DNA from: a virus
IMG/VR virus record: IMGVR_UViG_3300029448_000040
Location: 36,868-58,137 of that record
Length of the DNA stretch: 21,270 nt
Reading direction: 5' to 3' (one strand)
Both the position numbers and the translations under genes were made by a program. Below the pieces are notes generated by a model. That model was given only the letters and a program-made list of their open reading frames with translations, made no database searches and was not told where the DNA came from. Positions 1-7,434 of this stretch are shown in pieces (the stretch's first letter is position 1; every line of letters begins with the position of its first letter).

Positions 1-162
1 TGAAGTTCCTTCAAGGTCAACTACACTACCGTATCCACCACCTAACGCAAGGTCTACTGCACCTTGGTCATTTGGGGGTGGGACAAATGAGGGAACTTCT
101 TCGGTTTTCTTGATTTCGTCTTCTACTCGACCAATACGAAATCCGAATAAATCTATTGCCAT
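1..162 (-). CDS. gp20: Portal vertex protein gp20, N-terminal fragment (runs off the left edge)
   Basis: This entry is the first 54 codons of a gene that continues past the left edge. The start ATG is at 162, with AGGTG upstream on the minus strand as ribosome-binding site. The peptide opens MAIDLFGFRIGR, followed by an acidic/lysine stretch, then SFVPPP and a glycine-rich GGGYG/VDLEGT segment. From memory this opening is typical of marine T4-like portal proteins. The portal is the dodecameric ring at the DNA-packaging vertex; it docks the terminase and later the neck. The position directly after gene 19 is the canonical T4 order and is strong support. A terminator and a putative late promoter separate it from gene 19. 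Only the N-terminus is visible, so integrity cannot be judged. Confidence 0.88.
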   Translation of the reverse strand, partial: MAIDLFGFRIGRVEDEIKKTEEVPSFVPPPNDQGAVDLALGGGYGSVVDLEGTS

Positions 163-173
163 TGTATACACCT

Positions 174-214
174 AAAAAAATGGGAGTTTCCCTTATATTT
201 AGGGTCACTCCCAT
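174..214 (-). terminator. Intrinsic terminator after gene 19
   Basis: On the minus strand the arm ATGGGAGT (214-207) pairs with ACTCCCAT (187-180). A second inner stem, CCCT/AGGG (204-201 with 193-190), lies beyond a 2x2 internal loop, and a T tract follows at 179-174. It sits 23 bases after the tail-tube stop codon. It should end transcripts coming from genes 18/19 before the portal gene. The loop also contains a late-promoter-like box, listed separately. Confidence 0.82.
196..202 (-). promoter_or_regulatory. Putative late promoter box for the portal gene, inside the terminator loop
   Basis: The minus strand reads CTAAATA from 202 to 196, a variant of the T4-type late box TATAAATA. With T4-like spacing the transcript would start near 190, inside the right arm of the terminator. 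It could then not re-form the hairpin. The box is imperfect, and a CTAAATA also occurs inside the coding sequence at 12503-12509, so chance occurrence is possible. Confidence 0.45.
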
Positions 215-237
215 CGCACGGTTTTTACTCGTCTTAG

Positions 238-801
238 TTATAAACTGAAGTTGACGTTTAAATTCAGACCACTGCTTGAATCTGTGACTTCCCAATAATC
301 ATACACAAAGTTGACCGTGAAAGTCTCAATTGCGTCAGTTTCCCAACTCAAATCAATTGTTGATACTTCGGTAGGGAAGATATTCACAAACCGATATGTA
401 CGCAATTTAGCACCAGTTTTACTAAACTGAGTTACATTTGCTAAGGTTCTGTATTCGCCCAAAAGGTTCGTACCTTCTCTCAGATTACTCTGGAATGAAT
501 TGATCTTGTTCGACCACTGTTCCATTGCATTACGGACTCTGAAGTCTTCGTCGTTCAGAATAGTTGGTGTCCAATCAGCAAAGGTTCTGTTTCCTGCAAC
601 CTTGACCTGACGACCAAAGTAAGGAACATCAATTGATGCGACTGTTGCTGCCGGAATCTGTGCTCCCTGTACAACAAAACGCATTACATCGGCAACATTG
701 TCAACTCCTGTAGGAGTTTGAATGTCAACTTCAAAGAGGGACGGTCTCGCCCCTCCAAATGGAAGTCCTTGTGCTGCGAACTGAGTTACGCTAAATGCCA
801 T
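238..801 (-). CDS. gp19: Tail tube protein gp19
   Basis: This 187-residue protein is the inner tail tube of a contractile tail; it stacks as rings inside the sheath and conducts DNA at injection. The N-terminus (MAFSVTQF, then a PFGGARPSLFEVDI stretch), the RNAMEQW segment near residue 90 and the C-terminal SWETDAIETFTVNFVYDYWE region resemble gp19 of marine T4-like phages. T4 gp19 is 163 residues, so this one is slightly longer. The ATG at 801 has a strong AGGAGAG ribosome-binding site. A perfect late box lies about 23 bases upstream, overlapping the end of the sheath gene. The gene lies between sheath and portal as in T4. An intrinsic terminator follows the stop codon. Confidence 0.93.
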   Translation of the reverse strand: MAFSVTQFAAQGLPFGGARPSLFEVDIQTPTGVDNVADVMRFVVQGAQIPAATVASIDVPYFGRQVKVAGNRTFADWTPTILNDEDFRVRNAMEQWSNKINSFQSNLREGTNLLGEYRTLANVTQFSKTGAKLRTYRFVNIFPTEVSTIDLSWETDAIETFTVNFVYDYWEVTDSSSGLNLNVNFSL

Positions 802-823
802 GTGTTCTCTCCTCTAGTCCTTT

Positions 824-831
824 TATTTATA
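824..831 (-). promoter_or_regulatory. Late promoter of gene 19
   Basis: A perfect TATAAATA lies on the minus strand (831 to 824), the sequence read by the gp55-type late sigma factor in T4. The expected start is near 818, giving a very short leader ahead of AGGAGAG and the ATG at 801. The TAA stop codon of the sheath gene (829-827) forms the centre of this box. Confidence 0.82.
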
Positions 832-2791
832 CAGCACCAATGACTTCGTTGAACTCGACACCCGTTCTAACTGCAACAAAGTTCAACTGAATGAAGTTGA
901 TTGAACGATTTGGTTTGACAAATATGTCGCCCACAAACTCGTTACGATCAATCACTTCGCCAGTGTTATTCGACTCGTCGCAAATAACACGGAAGTCAGT
1001 AATACCCCGACGACCTTGTACTTCACGCAAGAAAGGTTCGACCAAATTGACAAATTGCGATCTTGTGATTTCATCATTGAACTCAAAGAGTGATTGTCTT
1101 GATGCGATTGATATTGTTTTTTCAAGCACAATGAACAAACGACGAACATTAATTCTATCGAATGCTGATGGTTGTGCAAGTAGTGTCTTGTCACCGAACA
1201 GCACAGTTCCCTGTCCTGGGAATGTAACAACAGGGTTAACACCTGCCGCATACAGAACTTCACGATCTGCTTTGCGTGGGTTAAATGCCAACTTGATAAC
1301 ATTCTTAACCTGACCACGAGAGAAACCTGCTGGTGAGAACCAAGGGTCTCTTTGTGTATCGGAACGTGCCATAATACCTGCTGTGTCACCATTCAGTGGG
1401 ACATAACGGTAGACATCGTTATATTTGTCGTACTGATACTTGAAACCAGAATCCATAATCGCAAATGAAGACGATGGAAGTGTATTACGGAATGTAACTA
1501 CATCTTCTGCTTCTTTTCCTGGGAACGATGAGTTGTTGACAACATCTGTTCTTTCTGGTGAAAGTACAACCACGCAGTCTTTTCTTTGTTCTGCAAGGTT
1601 ATTGATAAGATCAATTGCACGAGTTTGGTTTGCCCCTGAACCCAATACGAATGAAATATCAACATCTTCTGGATTATTGAATAAATCATAACCTGTCAGA
1701 TAGTCACCGTTTGTTGGTAAAGCACCATCACGACCGTAAATTAAACTGTCGGTATTGGCAACATCTGCACCACCAAATGATGTGGTTGATAATCCACCCG
1801 CTCCTGTCAAAGAACCAGAGTGTGATGCGAAAAACACATACTCAGATGATTCGTTGATAACCAATGGGTAGTAAATTGAAGAACCTTGTGGATTCTTTGC
1901 ATCTCTTGCCTTTGATACTGATTCATACACTTCAAGAACTGTATTTGCAGTGCCACTCCATTGACCGTTTTCATCAACTACAACCACATGCAATTGGTCA
2001 CCGGAACCACCACGAGACTGTACATAAGCAGAAGTTCCTGGTGCAGAGTCTACTAAACGGAAGTATTCCCACTTACGAACAGTTGCATTTGATCGATGTG
2101 CACTATTACCATCGACAATAGTGTTACCTTGGTAGTTTGATTGTAATACGACTGCTGTGTCTGAGGAAATCGTCTTGACTTTGATCTCTTCACGGGCAGG
2201 ACCTAATACAAGAATGTCTCCAGAACGGAGTTGATTTGTAAAGAACGTACCATTTCCTGCCAGTGCAGTTGTGCCTGATGTGATTGATACGTTACCAGTG
2301 ATTGCGTTTGAGAATGCAGTTGCGGTTGGGCAAATCGATACACGCAGTGAATTACCAAGTTCACCCGGATATCTTCCAATAAAAGGACCAACTCCAGAAA
2401 TTGCAGCAGAACCACCTAATACAGTTGTAAGGAACCGATCATCATAATCATCTTCTGATTTGACTAAGGTATTTTGAGTATTTGCCGCATTTGTAATTGC
2501 GTTTCTTGCATTTTCTGCGGTTGATCCACCTTCGTTAACAACACGAGTCGTAAACAACTGATTACCATATGCCAAAAAATTAGCAGCAGTAAAGAAATCA
2601 TCTGCTGTGTTTGCGTTTGGCGTTTGGAATGTTTTTACTAACTCATCTTCAGTCGTAATCAGTGCTCTTTCACCGACCGGACCCCAACGAAAATGACCTG
2701 CAATTGCTGCTTCGGTAGTACCGATTGCAGGAGTGACCGCAGAAAGGTCAATCTCACTGACGGTAATACCCGGAGATTTAGTGAATGCCAT
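827..2791 (-). CDS. gp18: Tail sheath protein gp18
   Basis: This 654-residue protein is the contractile sheath subunit; T4 gp18 is 659. The N-terminus (MAFTKSPGITVSEIDLSAVTP, then a GHFRWGPVGE segment) is the classic start of myovirus sheath proteins. It forms the beta-strand exchanged between neighbouring subunits. The C-terminal part has the conserved sheath fold signatures: SRGQVKNVIKLAFNP near residue 495, then NPVVTFPGQGTVLFGDKTL, the INVRRLFIVLEKTI helix, and the last strand NFIQLNFVAVRTGVEF. The middle is more variable and probably forms the surface-exposed domains. The ATG at 2791 has GAGGAGA upstream, with its own late promoter 44-51 bases further. It lies directly after the terminase gene, as in T4, and its stop codon overlaps the gene 19 promoter. 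Confidence 0.96.
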   Translation of the reverse strand: MAFTKSPGITVSEIDLSAVTPAIGTTEAAIAGHFRWGPVGERALITTEDELVKTFQTPNANTADDFFTAANFLAYGNQLFTTRVVNEGGSTAENARNAITNAANTQNTLVKSEDDYDDRFLTTVLGGSAAISGVGPFIGRYPGELGNSLRVSICPTATAFSNAITGNVSITSGTTALAGNGTFFTNQLRSGDILVLGPAREEIKVKTISSDTAVVLQSNYQGNTIVDGNSAHRSNATVRKWEYFRLVDSAPGTSAYVQSRGGSGDQLHVVVVDENGQWSGTANTVLEVYESVSKARDAKNPQGSSIYYPLVINESSEYVFFASHSGSLTGAGGLSTTSFGGADVANTDSLIYGRDGALPTNGDYLTGYDLFNNPEDVDISFVLGSGANQTRAIDLINNLAEQRKDCVVVLSPERTDVVNNSSFPGKEAEDVVTFRNTLPSSSFAIMDSGFKYQYDKYNDVYRYVPLNGDTAGIMARSDTQRDPWFSPAGFSRGQVKNVIKLAFNPRKADREVLYAAGVNPVVTFPGQGTVLFGDKTLLAQPSAFDRINVRRLFIVLEKTISIASRQSLFEFNDEITRSQFVNLVEPFLREVQGRRGITDFRVICDESNNTGEVIDRNEFVGDIFVKPNRSINFIQLNFVAVRTGVEFNEVIGAV

Positions 2792-2834
2792 TATTTTTCT
2801 CCTCAGAGGTCTGTATTATTCATCTTTACACCGA

Positions 2835-2842
2835 TATTTATA
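2835..2842 (-). promoter_or_regulatory. Late promoter of gene 18
   Basis: A perfect TATAAATA lies on the minus strand (2842 to 2835), in the 64-base gap between the terminase stop and the sheath start. The predicted start is near 2829, leaving a leader of about 38 bases with a GAGGAGA ribosome-binding site. It gives the abundant sheath protein its own late transcript. Confidence 0.85.
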
Positions 2843-2855
2843 AATTACATCTTTT

Positions 2856-4490
2856 TTACCAACGATCAGTATCTATCGCCCAACTATCTTGTCTCCACAT
2901 ATCACCGTTATTATCAATGATAACTTCTTCAGTTCCATCATCGTAAAAACCAAAAGGAAGCATCTCTTGTTCTAGTTGTCTTGCCTTTTCTTCGGCAAGC
3001 AGTTTCCGAACATCTTGGTCTGTCATTTCCTTGAAATACTCTTGACGAATCAACCAAGAAAATAACACACAAGTCATTACTAAGTCGTCGTGAGCACCCT
3101 CTTCTGCCATAAAACTGTTGCGTCTAGAAACGAAAGATGCGAGTTCTTCAAGTGTATCAAAGTCCTCAATCAGTAATTTGTCGTTCTCAATGAGTTCTTT
3201 GAGTGAGTTACAACCAATTCTTTTGACTTGCTGTGTAGTCTTGACACCAATCTGTGAATTCTTTGCGAATCCACCACCCACTTTTTGACCACCCCGACCA
3301 CGCACGGTGGTCATAATCATATTATCATACTCTAAGTCTCTATGTAATGTATCCGCAACTTGACCACCGATGTCATTGTTCTCAACTAGGACAAATGCGT
3401 CATTGTACTCTGTTGCGATACTACGAATAAGGTCTGGAAACACGGACGGTAGAATGTCTTTGTTTCGATATTTTGCCACCATCTTGTATGGAATAGTTGT
3501 CCCATCAAAGATTGTCAGTGCCGAATAGTCGAGTCCAATACCTCGTGCCGTATCTGCAATCGCAAAATAAATGTGATTGTTTATAGGAGGTTCAAATATA
3601 TCCAAATCACCTCTTTTTTCTTTAGGTGGTATGAATGGCATTTGTCGGAGTTTCATTCCATTGATGAGTGTGTTGTTACTACCAATAAACTCACAGTCAA
3701 ATTCTTGTCTGAACTGCTCTTCACTGGTGTTTTTGATAGTTTGATCACGCCACTTCTCATCACGACCAGGCACATCTTTCCAGTGAACCTCCAGTGTTTT
3801 GTATCCACTACGACCTTCAAGTGCATCAATCCACATCTTGTAAAAATGATTCATACCGTTTGGTGTAGAGACGATAATAACCTGTGAAGTGCTACCAGAT
3901 GAAATCGTTGGATACACAGACGCAAAGAAGTCTTCTGCTAGATTTCTTGGAACAAATGCAAATTCGTCAAGAAAGATAAGGTTGTATGATCCACCCCGTA
4001 CAGCAGACGATGATGTTGCTGCTGCAACAATCTTGGAACCATTCTCTAATTCCATAGACCCTTTATTCCACGAAACAATCCCTTGTTGCATCCACATTGG
4101 TAGGTTTTCGTATGCGAGTTGAATCCTATGTACCATTTCCCGTGCCAATGCACCTTTGTTTGCAAGGATTGCGATAGACTGACTGTCTGTAAATAGAATT
4201 CTCCATAGCATGTAGGCAACAACAGTTGTGGACTTGCCAGACTGACGAGGCATCTTTGTCAATACAAAACGGTTCTTAGTGAACAGATTCACCATATTTT
4301 CTTGGAATGGATACAAGTCAAATGGAACTAAACCACGGTCAACGTTAACAATCTTCACATATTTTTTTATGAAGTATACGATGTCCTTCGCACACTTGAT
4401 ATATTCTGCGACTTGTTCTTCAGTATATTCTACCTGAACCCCTGATTTTTTGAGATTGGGGTTCGCAAGATAAGTATCAGTCGTCGCCAT
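2856..4490 (-). CDS. gp17: Terminase large subunit gp17 (packaging ATPase/nuclease)
   Basis: This 544-residue motor drives DNA into the prohead and cuts the concatemer; T4 gp17 has 610. The N-terminal ATPase shows an adenine-binding-like FDLYPFQ segment at 57-63, Walker A PRQSGKST at 81-88, Walker B LIFLDE at 171-176 with catalytic Glu176, and the coupling motif STPNG at 208-212. The C-terminal RNase H-fold nuclease has its acidic triad at Asp313 (ADTARG), Glu370 (LVENN) and Asp469 (HDDL), so both activities look intact. The tail after about residue 490 is charged and probably flexible. The start at 4490 overlaps the end of gene 16 by 14 bases, which suggests translational coupling. A weak AAGGTAG lies upstream. 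No intein or intron interrupts the gene. Confidence 0.97.
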   Translation of the reverse strand: MATTDTYLANPNLKKSGVQVEYTEEQVAEYIKCAKDIVYFIKKYVKIVNVDRGLVPFDLYPFQENMVNLFTKNRFVLTKMPRQSGKSTTVVAYMLWRILFTDSQSIAILANKGALAREMVHRIQLAYENLPMWMQQGIVSWNKGSMELENGSKIVAAATSSSAVRGGSYNLIFLDEFAFVPRNLAEDFFASVYPTISSGSTSQVIIVSTPNGMNHFYKMWIDALEGRSGYKTLEVHWKDVPGRDEKWRDQTIKNTSEEQFRQEFDCEFIGSNNTLINGMKLRQMPFIPPKEKRGDLDIFEPPINNHIYFAIADTARGIGLDYSALTIFDGTTIPYKMVAKYRNKDILPSVFPDLIRSIATEYNDAFVLVENNDIGGQVADTLHRDLEYDNMIMTTVRGRGGQKVGGGFAKNSQIGVKTTQQVKRIGCNSLKELIENDKLLIEDFDTLEELASFVSRRNSFMAEEGAHDDLVMTCVLFSWLIRQEYFKEMTDQDVRKLLAEEKARQLEQEMLPFGFYDDGTEEVIIDNNGDMWRQDSWAIDTDRW

Positions 4491-4938
4491 TGTCTACCTT
4501 TACATCAATAATATTGCCATCTTCATCACGACGATTGATGAACTTCTGTAGTTCTGCCGTGCTACCCACAAACAGTGCATTGGTGACATTGTTGGTGACT
4601 CTGCCCTTTTCTTCTTGACGTAGTTTCTTTACTTTATTTTGGATTTCAAGTAAATCTTTGTTGGCATCAGACAGTGTTTTGACTAACTGTGACACTACCT
4701 CATAGGTTCGTGCTGACTCTGATGCCTTTGCAAGATGAACAAGTTCGTCCAATGCCGAACCACCTGCTTCAATAATCTGATACAAGTTCTGTCTGGCATA
4801 GGTGTAGTCATTTTCTATCTGTTGAGTTTCTGGAGGAACCTCTTTGGGTGGTTGGTCTTTGACAATTGCAGGAGATGGTGCTATACCTAGTGATTGTTCT
4901 ATACTTGTCTCAAAGTTTGTTTTTTTATCATCATTCAT
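4477..4938 (-). CDS. gp16: Terminase small subunit gp16
   Basis: This 153-residue protein should recognise DNA and stimulate the large terminase. The call rests mainly on gene order (15-16-17) and size (T4 gp16, 164 residues). The centre, about residues 45-115, is predicted helical and coiled-coil-like (YARQNLYQIIEAGGSALDEL, then LVKTLSDANKDLLEIQNKVKKL), which suits the oligomerising core of small terminases. The N-terminus is acidic and proline-rich. The open frame extends upstream to 5025. I chose the ATG at 4938 because it overlaps the gene 15 stop codon by eight bases and begins MNDDKKTNFETSIEQSLGI, while the longer reading would overlap gene 15 by nearly 100 bases. No strong ribosome-binding site is visible, so coupling to gene 15 translation is likely. 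Confidence 0.82.
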   Translation of the reverse strand: MNDDKKTNFETSIEQSLGIAPSPAIVKDQPPKEVPPETQQIENDYTYARQNLYQIIEAGGSALDELVHLAKASESARTYEVVSQLVKTLSDANKDLLEIQNKVKKLRQEEKGRVTNNVTNALFVGSTAELQKFINRRDEDGNIIDVKVDNGDD

Positions 4939-5779
4939 CAGAATCCACACCCGCAGTCGGACTGTATGTTCGACCATCGGTAAAGAAGAAGAAGTCCTCT
5001 GCAATACCAAAGTCACTATTCGCACTAATCAAACTAGACGCAATGGATGCCGAACTGTTGGTAGTCGGAGACCCATTTGCAAACAAACCAGGAGTCACCA
5101 CCACACGAGTTGACCGTGCGGTGTTTAAAGGAATATCGGTGTGTGTATCCACCTGAACACGTTTGATAACACCCGATGTCTGTACTGGACCCAAAATATA
5201 ACCCTTCATCATAAAGTTAAGAGTATATACTAATGCTCTACGTTCTTCAAAACCACCTTCGTAGGCATCTTCCATCGTCACACTTTGTAATATGACAGGA
5301 ATGTCAAATGTCAAATTCATTGTTGGAAGTAACTTGACAGACGGAGTAAAGTCTGGTGTAAAGAACGGTAAAATTTGTTCTATAATCTGTACACCATCGT
5401 CGGCATTCTTTACAAAGATTGACAACGCAAAGTCAATGTTGTATGGTGCGGAGTTAAATTGAGTTCGTAGGTTTTGATTACTGGTTCCAATCGCACGATT
5501 CTGTTGTGTTTTTGCTAACTTACGAGATGGGTCATAGGTCATCCCCGTCATCTCAAACCCGATACGAGGCAACTGAATTGCCACATCATCCTCTAAATCT
5601 GGGTTGGAGTTGATTCTAGCAAGGAACTTTTCTTTGGGACCATAGGCAATCGGTACTGCAATTGATTGAATGCGTGTACCCGCACTATTGAAACGTTGTA
5701 CAATAATGTCGTTGAATAGGTTGCCAAAAGTAATAACATACTTTCTCAACACTTGATGATAATATTGATGCCCAAACAT
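4931..5779 (-). CDS. gp15: Tail terminator / proximal sheath stabiliser gp15
   Basis: This 282-residue protein caps the head-proximal end of the tail tube and sheath and joins the tail to the neck; T4 gp15 has 272. Family features visible are the start MFGHQYYHQVLRKYVITFGNLFNDI, the IAVPIAYGPKEKFLARI stretch near 40-56, the LPRIGFEMTGMTYDPSRKL region near 70-90, and FALSIFVKNADDGVQIIEQILPFF near 115-140. These match the T4 protein in order and spacing. The C-terminal 70 residues are low in predicted structure. The ATG at 5779 has GAGGTGG upstream and overlaps the gene 14 stop codon (TAATG). Its own stop overlaps the start of gene 16, so genes 13-17 look like one translationally coupled block. 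Confidence 0.93.
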   Translation of the reverse strand: MFGHQYYHQVLRKYVITFGNLFNDIIVQRFNSAGTRIQSIAVPIAYGPKEKFLARINSNPDLEDDVAIQLPRIGFEMTGMTYDPSRKLAKTQQNRAIGTSNQNLRTQFNSAPYNIDFALSIFVKNADDGVQIIEQILPFFTPDFTPSVKLLPTMNLTFDIPVILQSVTMEDAYEGGFEERRALVYTLNFMMKGYILGPVQTSGVIKRVQVDTHTDIPLNTARSTRVVVTPGLFANGSPTTNSSASIASSLISANSDFGIAEDFFFFTDGRTYSPTAGVDSDE

Positions 5780-6642
5780 TAGTATCTATCCACCTCTGAA
5801 AACGGACTTTGCTCACTGAAGTCAATAATACTTGCTGCTTGTGTGGTAAAGAATGTATTGTTTGCTTGACTGTCAGTAGTTTCAACTGTGTATTCTTGCA
5901 TTACCGAATCACCGTCTTCTGCCAATAGTGTGGTGTCATCTTCAAGAGTCAACTCGTTGAAGAGAATATCCAATGACAGTTCATCTTCAATCACATCAAC
6001 ACTTGCATCACCTGTATTAATACGCTCACTACTGTACTCAAAGAGTTCGCATCGCAAGTCATATGTCTGTAGTCGCCCCATCTGATAGAATACTGCTTCA
6101 TGTTCTACAAACTTAATTTCAAATAGTTTATCTGTCAGAGGAAAATAAATCAAGTCCCCTTCATTCGGGCGATTGGCAGTGATAGTATAGTTATTCGCAC
6201 CCGCAGTGCCTGACTCTAACATAAAACCAAAGGTGTTTGCGGTGTCGGTCAAAAACTGACGAGATGGGTTGTTCGCATCATACTCTTCGGTTTGGAGTTG
6301 ATATCCAACCTCGTCTTGGAGTGACTCACCCCCACGCACTTGATCAAATCGTTTCTTTGCGATAGTCAGGGTTACTTGGTCTCGTATCTGAACTCCAAAC
6401 TTTGAGAGAAAATCCCCCTCACCCTCAAATCCTTCTACATTCTTGATGTACATCTCAACAGGAACGGAGTCGTTAAAACTAGACAGTTTTGCTTCACCAA
6501 ACAAATGATCTTGCTCAACTAGAGTGCGAGGAAGATATTTGACTTCGTGACCATACTGCTTGATGCTCTCGATAATTAAATCTTCAAGAACGTCTTGCTC
6601 ACGACTGTAGTTAAAATTGTTGAAATATTTGTTGGTGGGCAT
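5779..6642 (-). CDS. gp14: Neck protein gp14
   Basis: This 287-residue neck protein completes the head after packaging, together with gp13, and provides the site for tail attachment; T4 gp14 has 256. The similarity to gp14 is clearest in the N-terminal half: the FNNFNYSREQDVLEDLIIESI opening, KYLPRTLVEQDHLFGE near 36-51, and the run of VEGFEGEGDFLSKFG / QIRDQVTLTI near 70-95. The C-terminal third is acidic and more specific to this phage. The start at 6642 lies three bases after the gene 13 stop and has only a weak GGGATAAG upstream. The stop codon overlaps the gene 15 start. The position between genes 13 and 15 supports the call. Confidence 0.92.
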   Translation of the reverse strand: MPTNKYFNNFNYSREQDVLEDLIIESIKQYGHEVKYLPRTLVEQDHLFGEAKLSSFNDSVPVEMYIKNVEGFEGEGDFLSKFGVQIRDQVTLTIAKKRFDQVRGGESLQDEVGYQLQTEEYDANNPSRQFLTDTANTFGFMLESGTAGANNYTITANRPNEGDLIYFPLTDKLFEIKFVEHEAVFYQMGRLQTYDLRCELFEYSSERINTGDASVDVIEDELSLDILFNELTLEDDTTLLAEDGDSVMQEYTVETTDSQANNTFFTTQAASIIDFSEQSPFSEVDRY

Positions 6643-6645
6643 ATC

Positions 6646-7383
6646 TTATCCCATAAAATCAGCAACTGGAAGTGAGTATGAACTAATCATCTCCTCTTCT
6701 AATTTATTGATTTCCTCTGTTGCCTCTTCCCATATTTTCTGCCCATTGAATGTGATACCACCGGGTAATTGCATCCCCTCAAACTTTTTCAGGTTTTCGC
6801 CCCACTGTCGCTTGATGAGTGCAGTGGCATAGCGTCTCAACCAAATATCACCATACACTTCGGTAAATGTATCTGGGTCAAGAATACGATAGCATTCAAT
6901 GATGAGAAACTCACCTGGGTTTTGCTCAAACAAACTATCTACACGCAGTTTATTGGTGTGACGAGAAAAACGAATGGGTTTCTTACCGACAAAGATTTCT
7001 TCAAGCATCTCAATATGACGCATCGCATTCACATAGGGCACATAGGTTGTGCTAGTGAAGTCAAACAAGTCGTTGAGATGAATTTGATAGCGAATGTTGA
7101 ATAGATTAGACGACTGAACTGCGTCACCGATGTCAAAGATATTGACGACACCAATCACAGCATCTGGTACTGTAATTTCATCAGATGCAATTTCGTCTGC
7201 GGTAAGTTGATGCTTGAGAAAGATTCGTTCAGTTCCATCAAAGTGATAGTCCTGATAGTATTCTAGTGCGTCATCAATGCGGTCATCGACTTGTTCATCA
7301 TCAACATTGATGTCTACAACTGGCGAACCTAATCTTCTGAGACAGTAATCTTTGAGTTGTTGTCTTGACGCTGGGACTGCCAT
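6646..7383 (-). CDS. gp13: Neck protein gp13
   Basis: This 245-residue protein forms the head-completion (neck) ring below the portal, with gp14. The N-terminus (RQQLKDYCLRRLGSPVVDINV, then DDALEYYQDYHFDG) and the C-terminus (RRYATALIKRQWGENLKKF, then LPGGITFNGQKIWEEATEEI) match gp13 of T4-like phages. T4 gp13 has 309 residues, so the central part is shorter here. The gene opens the neck-terminase-tail block. Its ribosome-binding site CGGAGAA lies within a predicted hairpin whose loop carries a perfect late promoter (listed separately), so translation may depend on which promoter made the transcript. Confidence 0.93.
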   Translation of the reverse strand: MAVPASRQQLKDYCLRRLGSPVVDINVDDEQVDDRIDDALEYYQDYHFDGTERIFLKHQLTADEIASDEITVPDAVIGVVNIFDIGDAVQSSNLFNIRYQIHLNDLFDFTSTTYVPYVNAMRHIEMLEEIFVGKKPIRFSRHTNKLRVDSLFEQNPGEFLIIECYRILDPDTFTEVYGDIWLRRYATALIKRQWGENLKKFEGMQLPGGITFNGQKIWEEATEEINKLEEEMISSYSLPVADFMG

Positions 7384-7389
7384 GCTGTT

Positions 7390-7426
7390 CTCCGATACAT
7401 TTCTGTTCTATTTATATGTATCAGAG
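7390..7426 (-). promoter_or_regulatory. Hairpin sequestering the gene 13 ribosome-binding site
   Basis: In minus-strand RNA, CUCUGAUACAU (7426-7416) pairs with AUGUAUCGGAG (7400-7390). The stem has 11 bp with one U-G wobble and a 15-base loop. The right arm contains the Shine-Dalgarno GGAG of gene 13, seven bases before the ATG. There is no T tract, so a terminator is unlikely. Transcripts coming from the upstream propeller genes would hide the ribosome-binding site; transcripts from the late box in the loop would not contain the left arm. Confidence 0.68.
7409..7416 (-). promoter_or_regulatory. Late promoter of gene 13
   Basis: A perfect TATAAATA lies on the minus strand (7416 to 7409). With T4 spacing the transcript starts near 7403, just before the right arm of the hairpin, leaving a leader of about 20 bases. 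It drives the 13-14-15-16-17 block. Confidence 0.84.
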
Positions 7427-7434
7427 TAGGGGAG

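Noticed and set aside
4939-5025. Longer gene 16 starting at 5025
   Set aside because: The extra 29 residues overlap gene 15 and read like an out-of-frame shadow; the ATG at 4938 sits at a normal coupled junction.
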